This document shows positions 11,441 to 23,670 of a stretch of 64,000 nucleotides of DNA, one piece after another. Numbering within the stretch: the stretch's first letter is position 1; the number at the start of each line of letters is the position of its first letter. The notes under the pieces were generated by a model. That model was not told the origin of the DNA. It made no database searches and saw nothing but the letters and a program-made list of their open reading frames with translations. Source of the DNA: Baylisascaris procyonis (lineage: Eukaryota; Nematoda; Chromadorea; Rhabditida; Ascarididae); assembly GCA_037389465.1 (NCBI GenBank), contig JAZARR010000213.1, forward strand, positions 3,640,501 to 3,704,500, read 5' to 3'. The translations under genes and the position numbers were made by a program.

Positions 11441-14400
11441 TCGTTACTACAATACTTGTCGATTGTTGTAATTTAATTACATGAACTTGATGAACTAGTG
11501 AATTTTAGGGGACTGACGCATTAAAACGTTGTGATATGCTCTGAAGTGTTGCTTTCTGAATAAATATTTGGATGACGTTTTTCGCGAATAACAGCCATTT
11601 GTGTTGTTCGTGTACTCCACTGTTTAACTGCAATCTTCTCTGTTCTCCAACGGATTCAGATAATTCTTTTTCTTTCTTTCATAAATTGTTATAGAAAATG
11701 TGAATTATGTTATATACTTCCCAATTCAATATTTTCCAAAAAATCCTAGAAAAGCTATGATATTTCAGAAAAATTCAACAGCTGTATTTCTTTCAGTTCG
11801 TTTGTATTCCTCGAGAAAATAACTCTCCGAAATGAGGAAATGACGTCACCGAAATGACGTCATTTCGCAGAACCGAAATGACACGCAGTCACCGTCACAG
11901 AAACAAATTAATAAAAATTTGAAAGAGAGAATCGCACGCCGTTCATTCCAAAGATCGGATCCGATTAGATCAAAGTTCTACTATTAATGTGATCAAAAAT
12001 GTATAAATGATCACCCTCTAAAAGATTCATTTGTGCAGATGGCTGTGTACCCATAATTGTATAAACCGAACGCAATATTTCGTCGGCGTGTAACGTCCTT
12101 GATGGAGCCAACCAAAACTCTTCATATCGTTCTATAATATATTAGCCTTTGCCATTTTATAATTATATGAAGGGTTGTTTAATTAACTATATTGGAAGAA
12201 CCTTTGAGGATGCTTAAACTAGGCTTTACGCCCAAAGCAAGTCTTCAAATATTTTTCTTCAGATCTCATTGGCTCCATTGCTAATTTCGTTTAATTCAAA
12301 CCTTACTTATTTCACCTGCGTTTCTCATACATAATTTATCTGTCCTTTAATCCATTTTGCAAAAGGTAAATAAGTAGAGATATTTTAATTATTCAAAACG
12401 AAAGTTGTGAACATGTCATTAAATAAAAATGAATCGGTCGTAGCTATCGTTTCCATTTCATCCACACAGCGGTAAAAGAAAAAGAAAAGGTGAAGGAAAA
12501 AGAAATGAATAAATTTTTAAATGATCATTTATCGGTAAAGATATTCGCTTTCCTCAAATGTCATCATTTCACGACTTATGCTCATATCACCTCATTATGC
12601 ACAAAAACAGAGGATATTCAATGAATAGTGCAAATTCATCCCCATCCTCTTTCTCAAGATTTGCAAATTTATACAATTTATTCACCTGAACTGTCGCTGC
12701 AACTGAAATGCTCAACTGGTGCATCCGGATCGACTCGCTCAAACTGTTCTTCTGCTGTTTCCAAATTCATATGAATATCTCCCATTCCGTCCACCTATAT
12801 AGAAGCAATTATCTGTACCACGCAATAGGTTTACAGTCACAGAACCAATCGGTTGGAATTATTGACCGCAATCGACTTTTAAATGCTAATTAAACAGAAT
12901 TTCGAGATTTAAATATCTAAGATGTTCTTCTGCCTGGTCTTAAAACCTACTAAACATTAAAGTATTAATAACCGTTCAATGAAGCAAACATTGTCGAAAA
13001 CTCTGAGGCATTATATCGCACCTATTACTACGACAAGGTGTAGACATGCAATATTATGAACTTTTTAGGGTAATAACTTTACTTTCTAGCGATAAAAATA
13101 TTTTCTAACGATAACAAAAATGGATAATCTCCGTTTAGTAGAATAGATTTTGTCTATGGGAAGAGGATGAGAAAAAGAAAAAAAGAAATGCCATTAAGGT
13201 TATATATAAAACGAAATAATAGTAAACTTACGAGCATCGATTCAGCGGAAGTACTTTCACAGAAAACTTTGAAATTGTTGCTGTGTTGACATGATGACTT
13301 CTCGATTATTTGTGTCTTTATTTCCGCTTTATTGTTTTTAACCTCATCTAATGGAATGTTTTTCTTATCTCCTAATGCCTTTCGTGGCATCGAATCATGA
13401 ATAAAGCTTTCTTTTCCGGCTGAAAATTAAATTTATTCATCAACTCTATGATAATTAAAATTGATTAAATTCAGTTAGAAGATGTTGATTTAACCTAAAC
13501 TCGTTAAATTAATTTTTATTAGCGCAAATAAACGAATAAAATAATTAATAAATTTTTCTATAATATTATGAAGGAACTTTCAATTGTGATTTATGAAGAA
13601 TTTATGAATTTTTTTTTTTCATGAATGAACTTTTTCGTAAGAATTTGTGATCCACATAAAGATATAACGAAGAAAGTGCTTTTAAAAAAATCTCCACTAG
13701 CGAATTTATTTATATATTTATTTATTTGAATGAACAGATCATTCGTTACCAATACATGTCTCTTCATATCGGCTCCGCCTGCTCTGGGTCAATGCCTCTC
13801 AGATCCACTTGGGGTGGTTTAATTTTTAGATCGGCCTCTCCTTCTTGCAGGTCGATCGCGAATTTACAACAAAACAAAAATTACTAACGGACAAATAGGC
13901 GTACCAACAAGCTTTCGCTGCTAGAATGGAAGGAGAATGAGAGAGAAAGGGAGAAGAAAAGGTGAGAAAAAGACGATCAAACAACCGAAATTGGAATCAG
14001 TGAACAATGGAGAATGGGGAAAAAACGCCAAGTTTTCAAACTGACACTAGGCTGCCATACACCGACTGGAACGTCGAAACCATAGACTAGCCACCCTCCC
14101 TTTATCCTCCTCCTCTCCCCTCACCGCCATTCTTTTTGAAGTGAGCAAACTGGCACATTACACACTTTTGACCTGTTTTGAACGACCTATTGATCCAAAA
14201 TATTTCTAAAAAAATAAGATAATCACTTAATCAAAGAAGGAAATTTGAATTTAAATCAGTCTATATGGCACCAGACCATCCACTGTAGCAGTACTCTCCG
14301 AAAAGCCCTCCTTCTAAGATAACTTCCCCCATAACCCTCCCCTTCCTCTTGCTTGCCCTCATCATCAACGCTGAACTAACCTAGTCCACGAAACCATCAA

Positions 14401-14528
14401 ATTAAAAAAAAAAAAAAAAACTGAAACAACTCACAATCACTCTTTGACTGTTTTACGAATGCCGGCGTCAACAACCGCTCATCTCTCCAACATATCAGCT
14501 TTGAAGGCTCATTTACATTGACGTCCAT
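9139..14528 (-). CDS. Second destruction-box protein (paralogue B of the securin-like gene)
   Basis: Best supported exons: 13232-13419 (contains PRKALGDKKN, again a perfect RxxLxxxxN box) and 12686-12794 (ERVDPDAPVEHFS, matching RSIDPDAPAESFS in paralogue A). Both have the same intron phases as the equivalent exons of A. Exon 12015-12131 continues in phase; its start ERYEEFW aligns with DTFEDLF of A. A phase-compatible 5' exon is 14435-14528, starting MDVNVNEPSK. Possible 3' exons are 11577-11665 (poor, purine-rich acceptor), 10857-10929 (VELLEAEKGVDFVRTF) and 9139-9254 (ends LLRTYMVTIRL, then stop). If all belong together the protein has about 261 residues. The last three could instead be a separate gene. 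The box predicts degradation by the anaphase-promoting complex. I recognise no other domain. The homology to A over two or three exons is direct; the ends are uncertain. Confidence 0.42.
9318..9443 (+). mobile_element. SL1-headed retroposon-like repeat, diverged copy
   Basis: The first 22 bases match the SL1 leader at 19 positions and keep CCCAAGTTTGAG. The body then shares about 90 bases with the copy at 39525 (GAAACGCCAGCATAAATTAT, CCAAAAAACT...TTATACT). This copy carries about 20 extra bases after the leader. There is no GT donor after the leader, so it is not an SL RNA gene. Confidence 0.65.
9447..9500 (+). repeat. R2 repeat fragment
   Basis: TTTATTTA-rich start, then a segment like ATCAACAAAGCATTCACTACGAAT. 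It is shared with 13704-13830 and 22440-22660. Confidence 0.55.
11377..11439. repeat. (AT)n microsatellite
   Basis: About 63 bases of alternating A/T in a presumed intron of the paralogue B region. Confidence 0.95.
11841..11862. promoter_or_regulatory. Two CRE palindromes
   Basis: TGACGTCA occurs at 11841-11848 and 11855-11862, each in the context GAAATGACGTCA, with further GAAATGA repeats on both sides. TGACGTCA is the full site for CREB/ATF-type bZIP factors. It lies in a presumed intron of the minus-strand paralogue B gene; use as an enhancer is inference. Confidence 0.5.
13704..13830 (+). repeat. R2 repeat copy
   Basis: TTTATTTA run followed by CATTCGTTACCAATACATGT, CTCTTCATATCGGCTCC and CAGATCCACTTGG. 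These blocks recur in the same order at 22565-22660, and the first also at 9447-9500. Confidence 0.65.
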
Positions 14529-16977
14529 TTGTCCAGCACTTAATCCATTCAACAATATTGTCGCTTTTCTTATTAAGGAAATATTCCCTTTCACTAAACT
14601 GCAAATTTGGATTTACATTGACGTCCATTCGTCCATTTGAAATATTCTAAACACAAGTCGAGTAACTAAATATTTAAATGAAATTGATAAGCGAAAGCGC
14701 TCAATTCACTTTCTGATGGCAGCTAAATTATATGGGGATCAGCCATCCTCCCACCCTGTTTTCTAATTTTTTTCTTCTTGCTATGTCGCTGCCGTGTGGA
14801 AAAGGCGAGACGAGTTGACAAATAGGAGTCTACCGAACCGGCGCACCGAACTAAACTGGTTGAGTGAACTCAACAACACGAAAAACCATCAAAATAAGAA
14901 ATAATTCCGGCATTGTGAAAAATTTTGGCAATTTTCCAATACAAGTTTTCTGCCTATTTTCAATCACCAGACATATTCCTTTGATTCCTAATAAATCATC
15001 CAGGTTTGCGGCATATAATTTTAGGCTTCTTCGCAAAAATAAATCAAAAGAATTTAAGTTGCAACAGCTAAAATTTGAAATGTTTCCCAAAAATCATTTC
15101 GTCATTCAATACTGAATAAAAAAAATTAACGTCTCTCATACAGCTAATAGGATTCATTGAGAAAATAACAAACACTAAACCATAGAAGCAAGTACTAGTG
15201 GAGGAAATGAATACACCACAATTAAAAAATATTTCACATCGGTAAAAGAAGTTTTATTTATTAGAACATATTGGACGAAATTGTTAAACAATATATAAAC
15301 AAAAAAAAAGAATTAAATATAAATAAAAAAATTTAATAATATAAACACCAAAAGTAATTCAAAATCGGAAGTAAAATGGAAAGCAGAACGTCGTTGGTGG
15401 TTACAACTTGCAGAAATTATCACATATGCGAAACGAAAGTGGACCGATATCGACAACAAAATCACATTCTTTTCTAAAATAAAACTCAAAAGCTCCCACA
15501 TCTCGAGGTTAGCGATGATCCAAAATTAATATTTTCAAATTCAAGTTTCACCTCAACTCTTTCAATAACAACATATTTTCAACAGCCCAAATGTCTTGAC
15601 CTCAAGCATACCTAGCATGACCTCGAGAAGCAAGCGTTCATTCACTCTCTTATGGGAGGAAGAACCTCAAGTAAAAGAACTTCAAAAATTTCCACTCTTT
15701 AAGATTTTTTCAAAAACTTCTTACTAAAAAGTTGTGTTTTCCTCTCGAATGAAAATGTTCTTTCCCAGTAATGTCACTATTGGTTTCATGAAAATATTTT
15801 CTGAACGAAAGAAGAAATTTTTCAACTTTTTCCACAACGACAATTCTTAAGTTGAACTTCTTAGTGACTTTTATACGATATAAAACTATAAAAGATTCTA
15901 TTATGCGGCAAACCCGTAACCAAAATTCCCAAAAATAAAGTGAAGAAAATCTTTTATTTCCTCACTTTTTTGAAAAACAACGATCGCAAATGAATTTAAA
16001 AAACAAATCAGACCAATTTAAATGATAAGAACTTAGATCAGTCAGTAAATTATTCTTCAGTAGTCATCCCGATAAATTCGCTGCAGAGGTACCAATAATC
16101 CCTCCCTCCCTTCTCCTAGCAACTTCACAAATTAAAGAAGAATGAAACAATGAGTTGTTTCTTTGTTATGTACACCTAGATAACAAACTAGTCATAAGAT
16201 ATCCCATTTCCTACCGCCATTTTCCCGAAAAAAAATGAGAAAAAGAATAAACAAGAAGAGAGTTTAATAAAAGAGAATAAATAAACGGATAGCAAATAAT
16301 GCAACAATATTAAATATTTTCTCCCAAAAAAATTGCAGCAATAAACTCTCAAAAGTCATCGGCTAATTTCATATATATTAAGTGCTTTGCATAAAAATGT
16401 TTCTAGCATTTAATGACCTACGTAATCATGCAGAAAATAAAGACTCCCATCGACCATCCTAACCTCCGGCTCTCCCTCTCCCCTTTTTTCCGCTGAAATT
16501 TCCATCATCTGCCACCAGAGATTACACAAAAAATCTAAGGCCAATAAATTTCATTCTCACGTTTTCTATCACTTTCTTTTTCCATTCCTAGTGATTAAAA
16601 AAACGATTACCAACACTCAACAACATGGAAATTTCAAGTAACTCTCTCTATAAGTATTTTTCCCTCTCTCTCCTCAATGTCCCAATAAAAAACGATTCAA
16701 TGACATTGATTCAACAAATTTTCGAAATAAAAAAAAAACGAAACATTACAGAAAAGACTCCATTTACTAATCTTATATTTCTTCTACAAGTCTTAATTAA
16801 CATGACTGAAACTTCACTCATGATAATGTGAACAATTGGAATCCTTTTAGCACGACGCTATCCCTCACATGTCTTATAAAATCCTGCGTTCTCCTATGGC
16901 TACTTCAGTTTCGATACGGACGATCTTAGTGATCGCCAAGAGAGTAATTTTCACTGATAATCTCTCTTCATCGTTTC
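14529..16977. other. Intergenic region between paralogue B and SEC12
   Basis: It holds an R3 fragment (14780-14895), a duplicated block around TTTACATTGACGTCCATT (at 14511 and 14611), and AT-rich DNA. Open frames on both strands lack splice support. I see no gene here, although an extra 5' exon of paralogue B could lie at 14530-14630. Confidence 0.45.
14780..14895 (+). mobile_element. R3 element, 5' half only
   Basis: It starts CTATGTCGCTGCCGTG and stops after AACCATCAAAATA; the 3' half present in the other copies is missing. Confidence 0.65.
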
Positions 16978-19900
16978 TTAATAAATATTTTCTTTATGAG
17001 TGTGAGTTAAAAACCAAATAATATAATATAATAGAGCAGCAATAATTGATAATTTAAGTGCAAAAGCAGTAAAAGACGAAGGGTGAGAGAAAGGCACCGC
17101 ATGAAATTGCACTGTTTGATCGGCACTAAGTGAGACAACTGCAGCACGATATTCGGATGCAATGCCCGGGTATGTAACTCGTTGACGACTTCCATCATAC
17201 TCTCGTAATGGTAAGAAATCCACCGTTCGGCGAGGTAAAAATTCGATCCCTAGAATTGGCCATCAATAATTGCAATTGTCATCTTCATCCATTAAAATGT
17301 ATATTTGAAATGAGGAATTAAATCGATATTTGCGCTAATAATATATGAAATTAGCACATTAGTTATTTTTACATATTCTGGGCATACTTTATGATATGAG
17401 AAAACCATTTTCTGAATTGTTTTTTTCGTTTCCACAAATAATATTAACAGCCTAAAATTGTTTACAAAATATCTCTAAAAAAAACTGGAAAATTTTGAAT
17501 TCTCAAATCTAACAATTGAGATTCTGGGAATTCCCTCTCTAATTTAACATACATACTCTCCCTAGAATTCATCGAATTTATTTATTTATCTTTTGTTTTC
17601 AAATAAAGGACAACTATGACTCAACTCTATGAAATAAACTGCCTGATAACGTCAGCTATGCTTGAATCGCTAAAAAAAGACTAGCAATTTATCCCCAGCA
17701 ATAACTCTACGGAGCATACAAGGTATACAAATTACCAGTAACGAATATTCCATGAGTCTCACGTGCCATATAGAGTGCTTTCATTTCGTGTGTATCGAAA
17801 ATACCCACACTTCCACTTAATGTTCCAATCGCTGTGAAATTACCACATTCACTTATTGCCAATGTTGAAATTGTCTGTAATAAAATTGCCAATCTATTTC
17901 TCATCATTCATAATAAAAAAATTAAAAAAAAACATTTTTCAAAGCTTCAATAAATAATGAAACGCATTAAACAGACTGCTATCATATTTTCAATGCCCAT
18001 AAAAATGTTATATCGATAAAAAACGATACTTAACAAATCTCATTATGCAGTTCGCATATGTGAATATGATAAGCCACTTCACAATTAAACACTGCATAGT
18101 TCCCGTTAAGGTGGCAATTGCTCAAATGTGCTCGTAGTTCACATTAATCGACCTATTAAGGAACCTTTAATCTTTTAGGAAGAAAGGAGAGGGGATAGAG
18201 AAATAGAAAAGAAAAGGAAGAAACGAAGCAGTATCGAAAGAATATGAATCTGTATTTCCCGAAAGCCGTGCAGCACATGAGAATAAGGATATTCTTGAAA
18301 TTTCGTATTGGAAGCCGAGCCGAGCCACATTGCGACAATCACGAAATGCTATCGTTTTTTTCTAACCAGCAAATTCATTAAAAAAATTCGCAGAATATTT
18401 GAGAAGCAAAAGAACCATAGGAGCATCGAACAAGGAATATAAGTTCTAAATTGAATTCTCGCCACTCTGATTGAAAGCAATAACCATTAAAGTGGATGAT
18501 ACAGGAGAGAGGCGAGGAAGTCAACTCCTCCTTCCTTATTCGAATTCTTCTTCCTTGTAAAAATTTCTTAGACGCTGAGAAGGCCATCATATCAAGATGG
18601 CCAATAATGGCAATTTATTTCTTTAAGAGTACCTTAAGGTTATAAAGAATTACGCGACTATCACAGAGGCTATAATAATAGAAACCAGCAAGTTCAGCAT
18701 AAATAAAAGAGTCGAATAAAATGAATCTTTTAATTAAAAATGACGATAAGTATAACTGATAATAACAAACCTCTCTGCATGCCTCTTTAACCAGTATCGG
18801 CTTACAGACACATCGATCACGATTAAATGCCCATAATGCTAAATAGGAGATTGACTTTGAGGAACGATGAATTTGATTATAGGCCGCTACGAAGATTATA
18901 TTCGCTGAGCCAAGAATAGTGAAACGAATAGAACGCACCTTAAAATTTATGATTTAATAATGATTTAATGCAATATTCATTAAAGCGCTATAACATAGAA
19001 TTGATAAGAAAATTTAAAATCATATCGACGTTTGATGCACATAATTTTTCCACTGAAAAAAAAAACTAATAAAAATTATATTAACGCTTTCTTATCTAAT
19101 AATATCTTATAACAAATACCTTATAAATTTTTTTTTTCAATGAAACTTCAAACAAACATAAAAGACAAATATATTAAAAAATCAAAACAAAAAATATCTT
19201 ACAAATACAAGCATATTTTCTTCTATTTATTATATGCCTTCTCAATTAAAAAGATTATTCAAACAAAAAGTTAATCATTATTCGAAGGTTAGAACAGTTA
19301 AAAAAGATTTAAAATCATTAAACATCGAATTATTCAAACAAAAAAAATTTTAAAAAATAGAGTTGAAATAAGCACCCGAAATTCCTTTCCAATATCGGTC
19401 AAATGAGGCAATTCCATCAATTTTTCTCCATCATTCGTAGCCCATAAATAGACATGTGCATCATGACCAATACTCACTATAGTTCGTCCATCCGGAGAAA
19501 TATCCAAATCATCCACATCACCGTTATGTGCTAATAATTTCAATAATGGCTTAGATTTAGTTTGAGAAACCTGAAAGAAGACAATATAACTAAAACGTGC
19601 AATAACTCTTCGATAAGACGAAAAGAGAGAGGGAACGAAAGAGAGAGCGAGAGGAAGAAAGATAAAGAAAGAGTTACTCTCTTCTAAATAACTAAACACA
19701 TAATACTACTCAGATACAGGACGATGTAAGAATCTATTTTTTATTTTACTATAAAATAGCGACAAAATATGGTCAAAGAGCATAGCATATTCCCATAACA
19801 ATAACAATCAATCAACGAATTACCAACAAAAAGTAACTAAGGAGAATCATTCGATTTCATGCAACCAGATGGTAATCATTTTTGATCACCGATCATCATA

Positions 19901-20614
19901 AACAATACTTGTACTGAAACAAACAAGGTAATTATACCTCTATATGAGTTATCCAACTGCGTTATAGAATTAACAAGTGCAGTGCTTACTACAATAACAT
20001 TTCAATGATCGCCTAACAAAAGAGAATATATTAGAAACAACCTTATGATATAATGCGTCAACATCCCATACTCGAATGCATCCATCAGCTCCACCTGTCA
20101 CTAGTGTTCGGGGTTGACCGAGTATGCTTCGGTCAAAGCGAACCACTTTCTAAATATCATTAATATAATAAACATATGCAAATCGTATATAAAAAATGAG
20201 TGGTGGAGCAGGGGTTGGGGGAGGAAGGCAGAGAAAACGGAAGGTTGGAACAAAGAGAGAGAGAGAGGATGGTTAAATGCAATGCTTTGTGCGATACTCT
20301 TTCTCAATAGTGAAATACTGAAGAAACTCTACAAAATACACTCAGATCATAAAATATTTGTGATTTGTTTGTTGCTATGCTCGTTTACAGTGGAACTGAT
20401 TGTGATATAAATCGAAAAGAAATTTTGTCACTTATGTTTTTGAAAGTGTAAATTATATTAATTAAAATTAATAAACAGTACTCTTCTTTGTTTTTGAAGA
20501 TTGAACGCAATCTTCCGTCACCAATGGGTCATATTGAAACGATGGGCAGAGAATTTTGGAAAACGATTTATGATAAGAAAGTTCGCTGGAACTTTTTTCT
20601 TTAATGAGCTTGTA

Positions 20615-20696
<82 letters not shown>

Positions 20697-22321
20697 GGCA
20701 ATAACTTAAGCGATCATCTTGTTAAGCATTAAAACTCATTTTTTACGGAATATAGGCCGTCAAGCGGACACGGAAGATCAGTGAAGGAGGTCCTTCGAAA
20801 TTACCCTAAGTTCATTCATTTCATCGTAATCAATAACTCCATTTACTCGTTTTTCATTCAACAATAAACTCGGTCGTCCTCTCACCATACCAATCCCTTC
20901 TTCCCCAGTTATGGAACAACAATAAACGTCTTCAAGTCAGCCTTTCCCTTCCATTTAAAACCATAAATTATCACTGATAGAAAGAACGAGCCTGATAAGG
21001 TTGGTCAGGTTTCTCATCAGTTTGTATCCTCGTTATTTGTTCAAAATTAAGCGTAAGCAATGATCGACCATCCTCGCCAATCTTATCGCTCGATAATGCA
21101 AATCCCTTCGATTCGTAAATATCGCAATACTGAAAGCAAATCATTTAAAGTATAGAACATCGTTTCTTCAATATTATTAGAAATTTTCTGCTGCACATCA
21201 ATAAAAAAATATTTTCATCAACAAGCACTAGATTAAAGGAGGATGATGGGAATGGAAGAATAAAAGGATCAGGAGGAGAACGATGGAGGGACAGATGAAT
21301 GATAAAATTATTTCTAAACACATTAACGAACTCGTCACCACAAGAAAGCTGCGATATATTTTGACGATCAATGAGCAAACCATTTTGGGCACTTCCATCG
21401 ATAAATTCCCAGTTACTTTCAATTTATGCCTTCAATTTATTCCATTAAATACTGCAAGAATTACCTGATCATGCCCAGCGGCAAGTAAATATCTGCCGTA
21501 TTCAGGCATACCAATGCATACCACATCCATATTCATCGTTGCATGTGGATCTGTCTTAACTGTACTTGTCAAATGAGCTTTCATAGCAATAGCATCCACA
21601 CTGCGTGATGGTTGTCGACGTAACAAACGATCAAATGACAGCAGTAACGTCTTAAATTAATCGAAAATATTATTATTAATATTTATTCGTCAATTTCAAT
21701 CCCTTTTGCATAACGGTAAATGAATTGTTAGATAAAGTAATTTGCATAATTAATTGCAATCTATCTCAACGACTAAATCAGGCGAATTATGCAAAAATAA
21801 ATAATTTTTCACCGTATAAAGCCTCATTATTTGGCTATTTAGGCTAAGTTTTAGGCTATTTTTAGGCATATTATTGAGTATGACCTCATTTACGTGATAT
21901 AATCTCAACGATTTAATGATATGATCACTAAATTAAGATAAAGTTGACCAGCTTTCACTTATTTGACTATCAAAATAAACTAATAAAAATCCTATTGCAT
22001 ACTTAAATTTATCTCTGCAATAAATGCTAATTGATAAGAATAAAATTTCGATAGAAATTCACCCGGAAATCTAACCAAATATTGTTGTAATCTTTGCTTA
22101 TATCAATTATTTCTTTAAAATACATTCCACCAGTCACTTTACGACATAGTGAAGAATTACTCGAGAATACTAACCTCTATATGATTAGCAACACCTGTCT
22201 TTGCGGCACCACCACCACCAGCCAAAAGAATATGCCTACTACCAACTGATTTCACACAATATGCAGGTGCAGAACATTGTGCTATTATTGGTGGTTGTTT
22301 TTTCGATGGTGAACTTCCCAT
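16978..22321 (-). CDS. sec12: SEC12/PREB, ER-membrane exchange factor for SAR1
   Basis: Eight exons: 22175-22321, 21465-21650, 20992-21129, 20042-20149, 19376-19570, 18771-18938, 17736-17874, 16978-17249; total 450 residues (human PREB has 417). The protein starts MGSSPSKKQPP; LLAGGGGAAKTGVANH at 32-47 is the diagnostic SEC12/PREB loop. WD repeats follow: ATMNMDVVCIG, LVTGGADGCIRVWDVD, DLDISPDGRTIVSIGHDAHVYLW, FTAIGTLSGSVGIFDTHEMKAL with YMARETHGIFVT. A single membrane helix near 426-443 (LSIIAALLYYIIWF) leaves a short lumenal tail, as in the family. SEC12 loads GTP on SAR1 at the ER and so starts COPII coat assembly. A 3' splice site (TTCTTTATAG) lies 5 bases before the ATG. The exon 3 to exon 4 junction keeps frame and the conserved QKVV only if a GC donor is used. 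It sits head to head with membrin. Identification is secure. Confidence 0.95.
20618..20694. repeat. (AT)n microsatellite
   Basis: About 75 bases of alternating T/A inside SEC12 intron 3. Confidence 0.95.
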
Positions 22322-22439
22322 AACAACTATAAAGAAATTAAATTTGAGAGAGGTGACAAAGTTCATCGTAACAATACAAACAAAATTACAGAACACCTAA
22401 GCATTGGCTTAAATCAAACAATAACACTAACCAACGCAT

Positions 22440-22486
22440 TACTATTATCACATATCATCTATTTATTTATTTATTTACTTATTCAC

Positions 22487-22561
<75 letters not shown>

Positions 22562-22660
22562 TTTCAATCAACATAGCATTCATTACGAATGAAGGTCTCT
22601 TCATATCGCTTCCACTTGTCCCGAATCAGTGCTTCTCTGATCCACTTGGTTCCTGCGGTC
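22440..22660 (+). repeat. (TTTA)n array with R2 repeat attached
   Basis: About 27 TTTA units (22455-22564) run directly into the R2 sequence TTTCAATCAACATAGCATTC...CTCTTCATATCG...CTCTGATCCACTTGG. The same TTTA-to-R2 junction is seen at 9447 and 13704, so the microsatellite grows from one end of the element. Confidence 0.7.
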
Positions 22661-23328
22661 TTTTTTAAAAGAATTGACGGGGCACTTAAATACCAACAAT
22701 CTTTTGTTATAAGGTGACAACGTTACTGCAGTAATACATGCAGTTATCACCATATCTAATGACATAAATAAACACAATATATAATTAACAAGTAAGGTTT
22801 ATGTCCTATGCTGATCCAAACATCCTACGAGCTGACGAATTAAGTGAGTAATTTTGGTCTGTCTATTTAATACCCATCCTTCTCGATCTTCAACATAAAG
22901 ATGTCATGATCGTTTAGAAATTGGAGATGAGAGCGTGAAAAGGATGAGGGAGGAGGGCATTGAGTTGGAGTCGATACGTCTCTCCGTTCACTATATAAGC
23001 CTCACGATTTCTATGCAACAACACTCAATAAAAAATCTTTCGTTTAGAAAAGAACCCTTTATTTTCTATCTTTAATTCTTTTCGGAATTTTTTATTAAAA
23101 AAAAAAATGAAATTCATTCAAAAAGTTTACTTAGCGATCATAGCGGATAAATTATCAATGAACAGTGGAATAGCCATTCTTAAATATACCGAACATCAGG
23201 TCATCACCGCAATGGAAATTGTTTTATTTCTGGACCTGGTTTAGCCAGGATTTAGCTCTTTTCTGGATGTCTGTGTTTGGATCATCTTAAAACCAGGTAT
23301 TCCTGTCCTTATTCGCAGCAAGACTTCA

Positions 23329-23670
23329 TCAGAAATGGGGCAAACTCGTCCTTCTTATCCGTCCAACGAGATCTAGTTTTTCTTGTTGTTGCATGTACAA
23401 ATTCAAAATTTCCAAGAAGGCAAATTCCGTTTGGGATTTTAAAGTTTTAAATGTATATCGTAACCTTCCAACTTGACACTTCAACGAACTATGAAGACAT
23501 GTTTTCGTGATGTCTAGAAAGGTGTTGTCTACTTTGTAATGGGTGTTGCATTTGCGCCAATTAGTTTCTAGGAGAGTTTCTATCCTTGTTTTCGCATGAT
23601 CCTTTAAACTACTACTTAAATTTTCTTCCGGTTGCTTTGCTTGATGCTTTCGAATTGTAATATAAACAAA
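23329..23670 (-). pseudogene. Unidentified open frame, possible gene remnant
   Basis: A 114-codon open frame without an initiating Met reads ...NLSSSLKDHAKTRIETLLETNW... and later RLRYTFKTLKSQTEFAFLEI, ending RRTSLPHF and a stop. Composition is balanced and protein-like, unlike the AT-rich flanks. A second frame continues after the stop (EVLLRIRTGIPGFK...). I cannot assign a family. It may be an exon of an unknown gene or a decayed element. Confidence 0.3.

Noticed and set aside
14397..14594. Longer start for paralogue B (LVKGNISLIRKATILL...)
   Set aside because: The track start is a GTG, not an ATG; the ATG at 14528 gives the shorter, conventional start, although both remain open.
20468..20701. 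Long Tyr-Ile repeat proteins at this and the other (AT)n tracts
   Set aside because: They are translations of (AT)n microsatellites.
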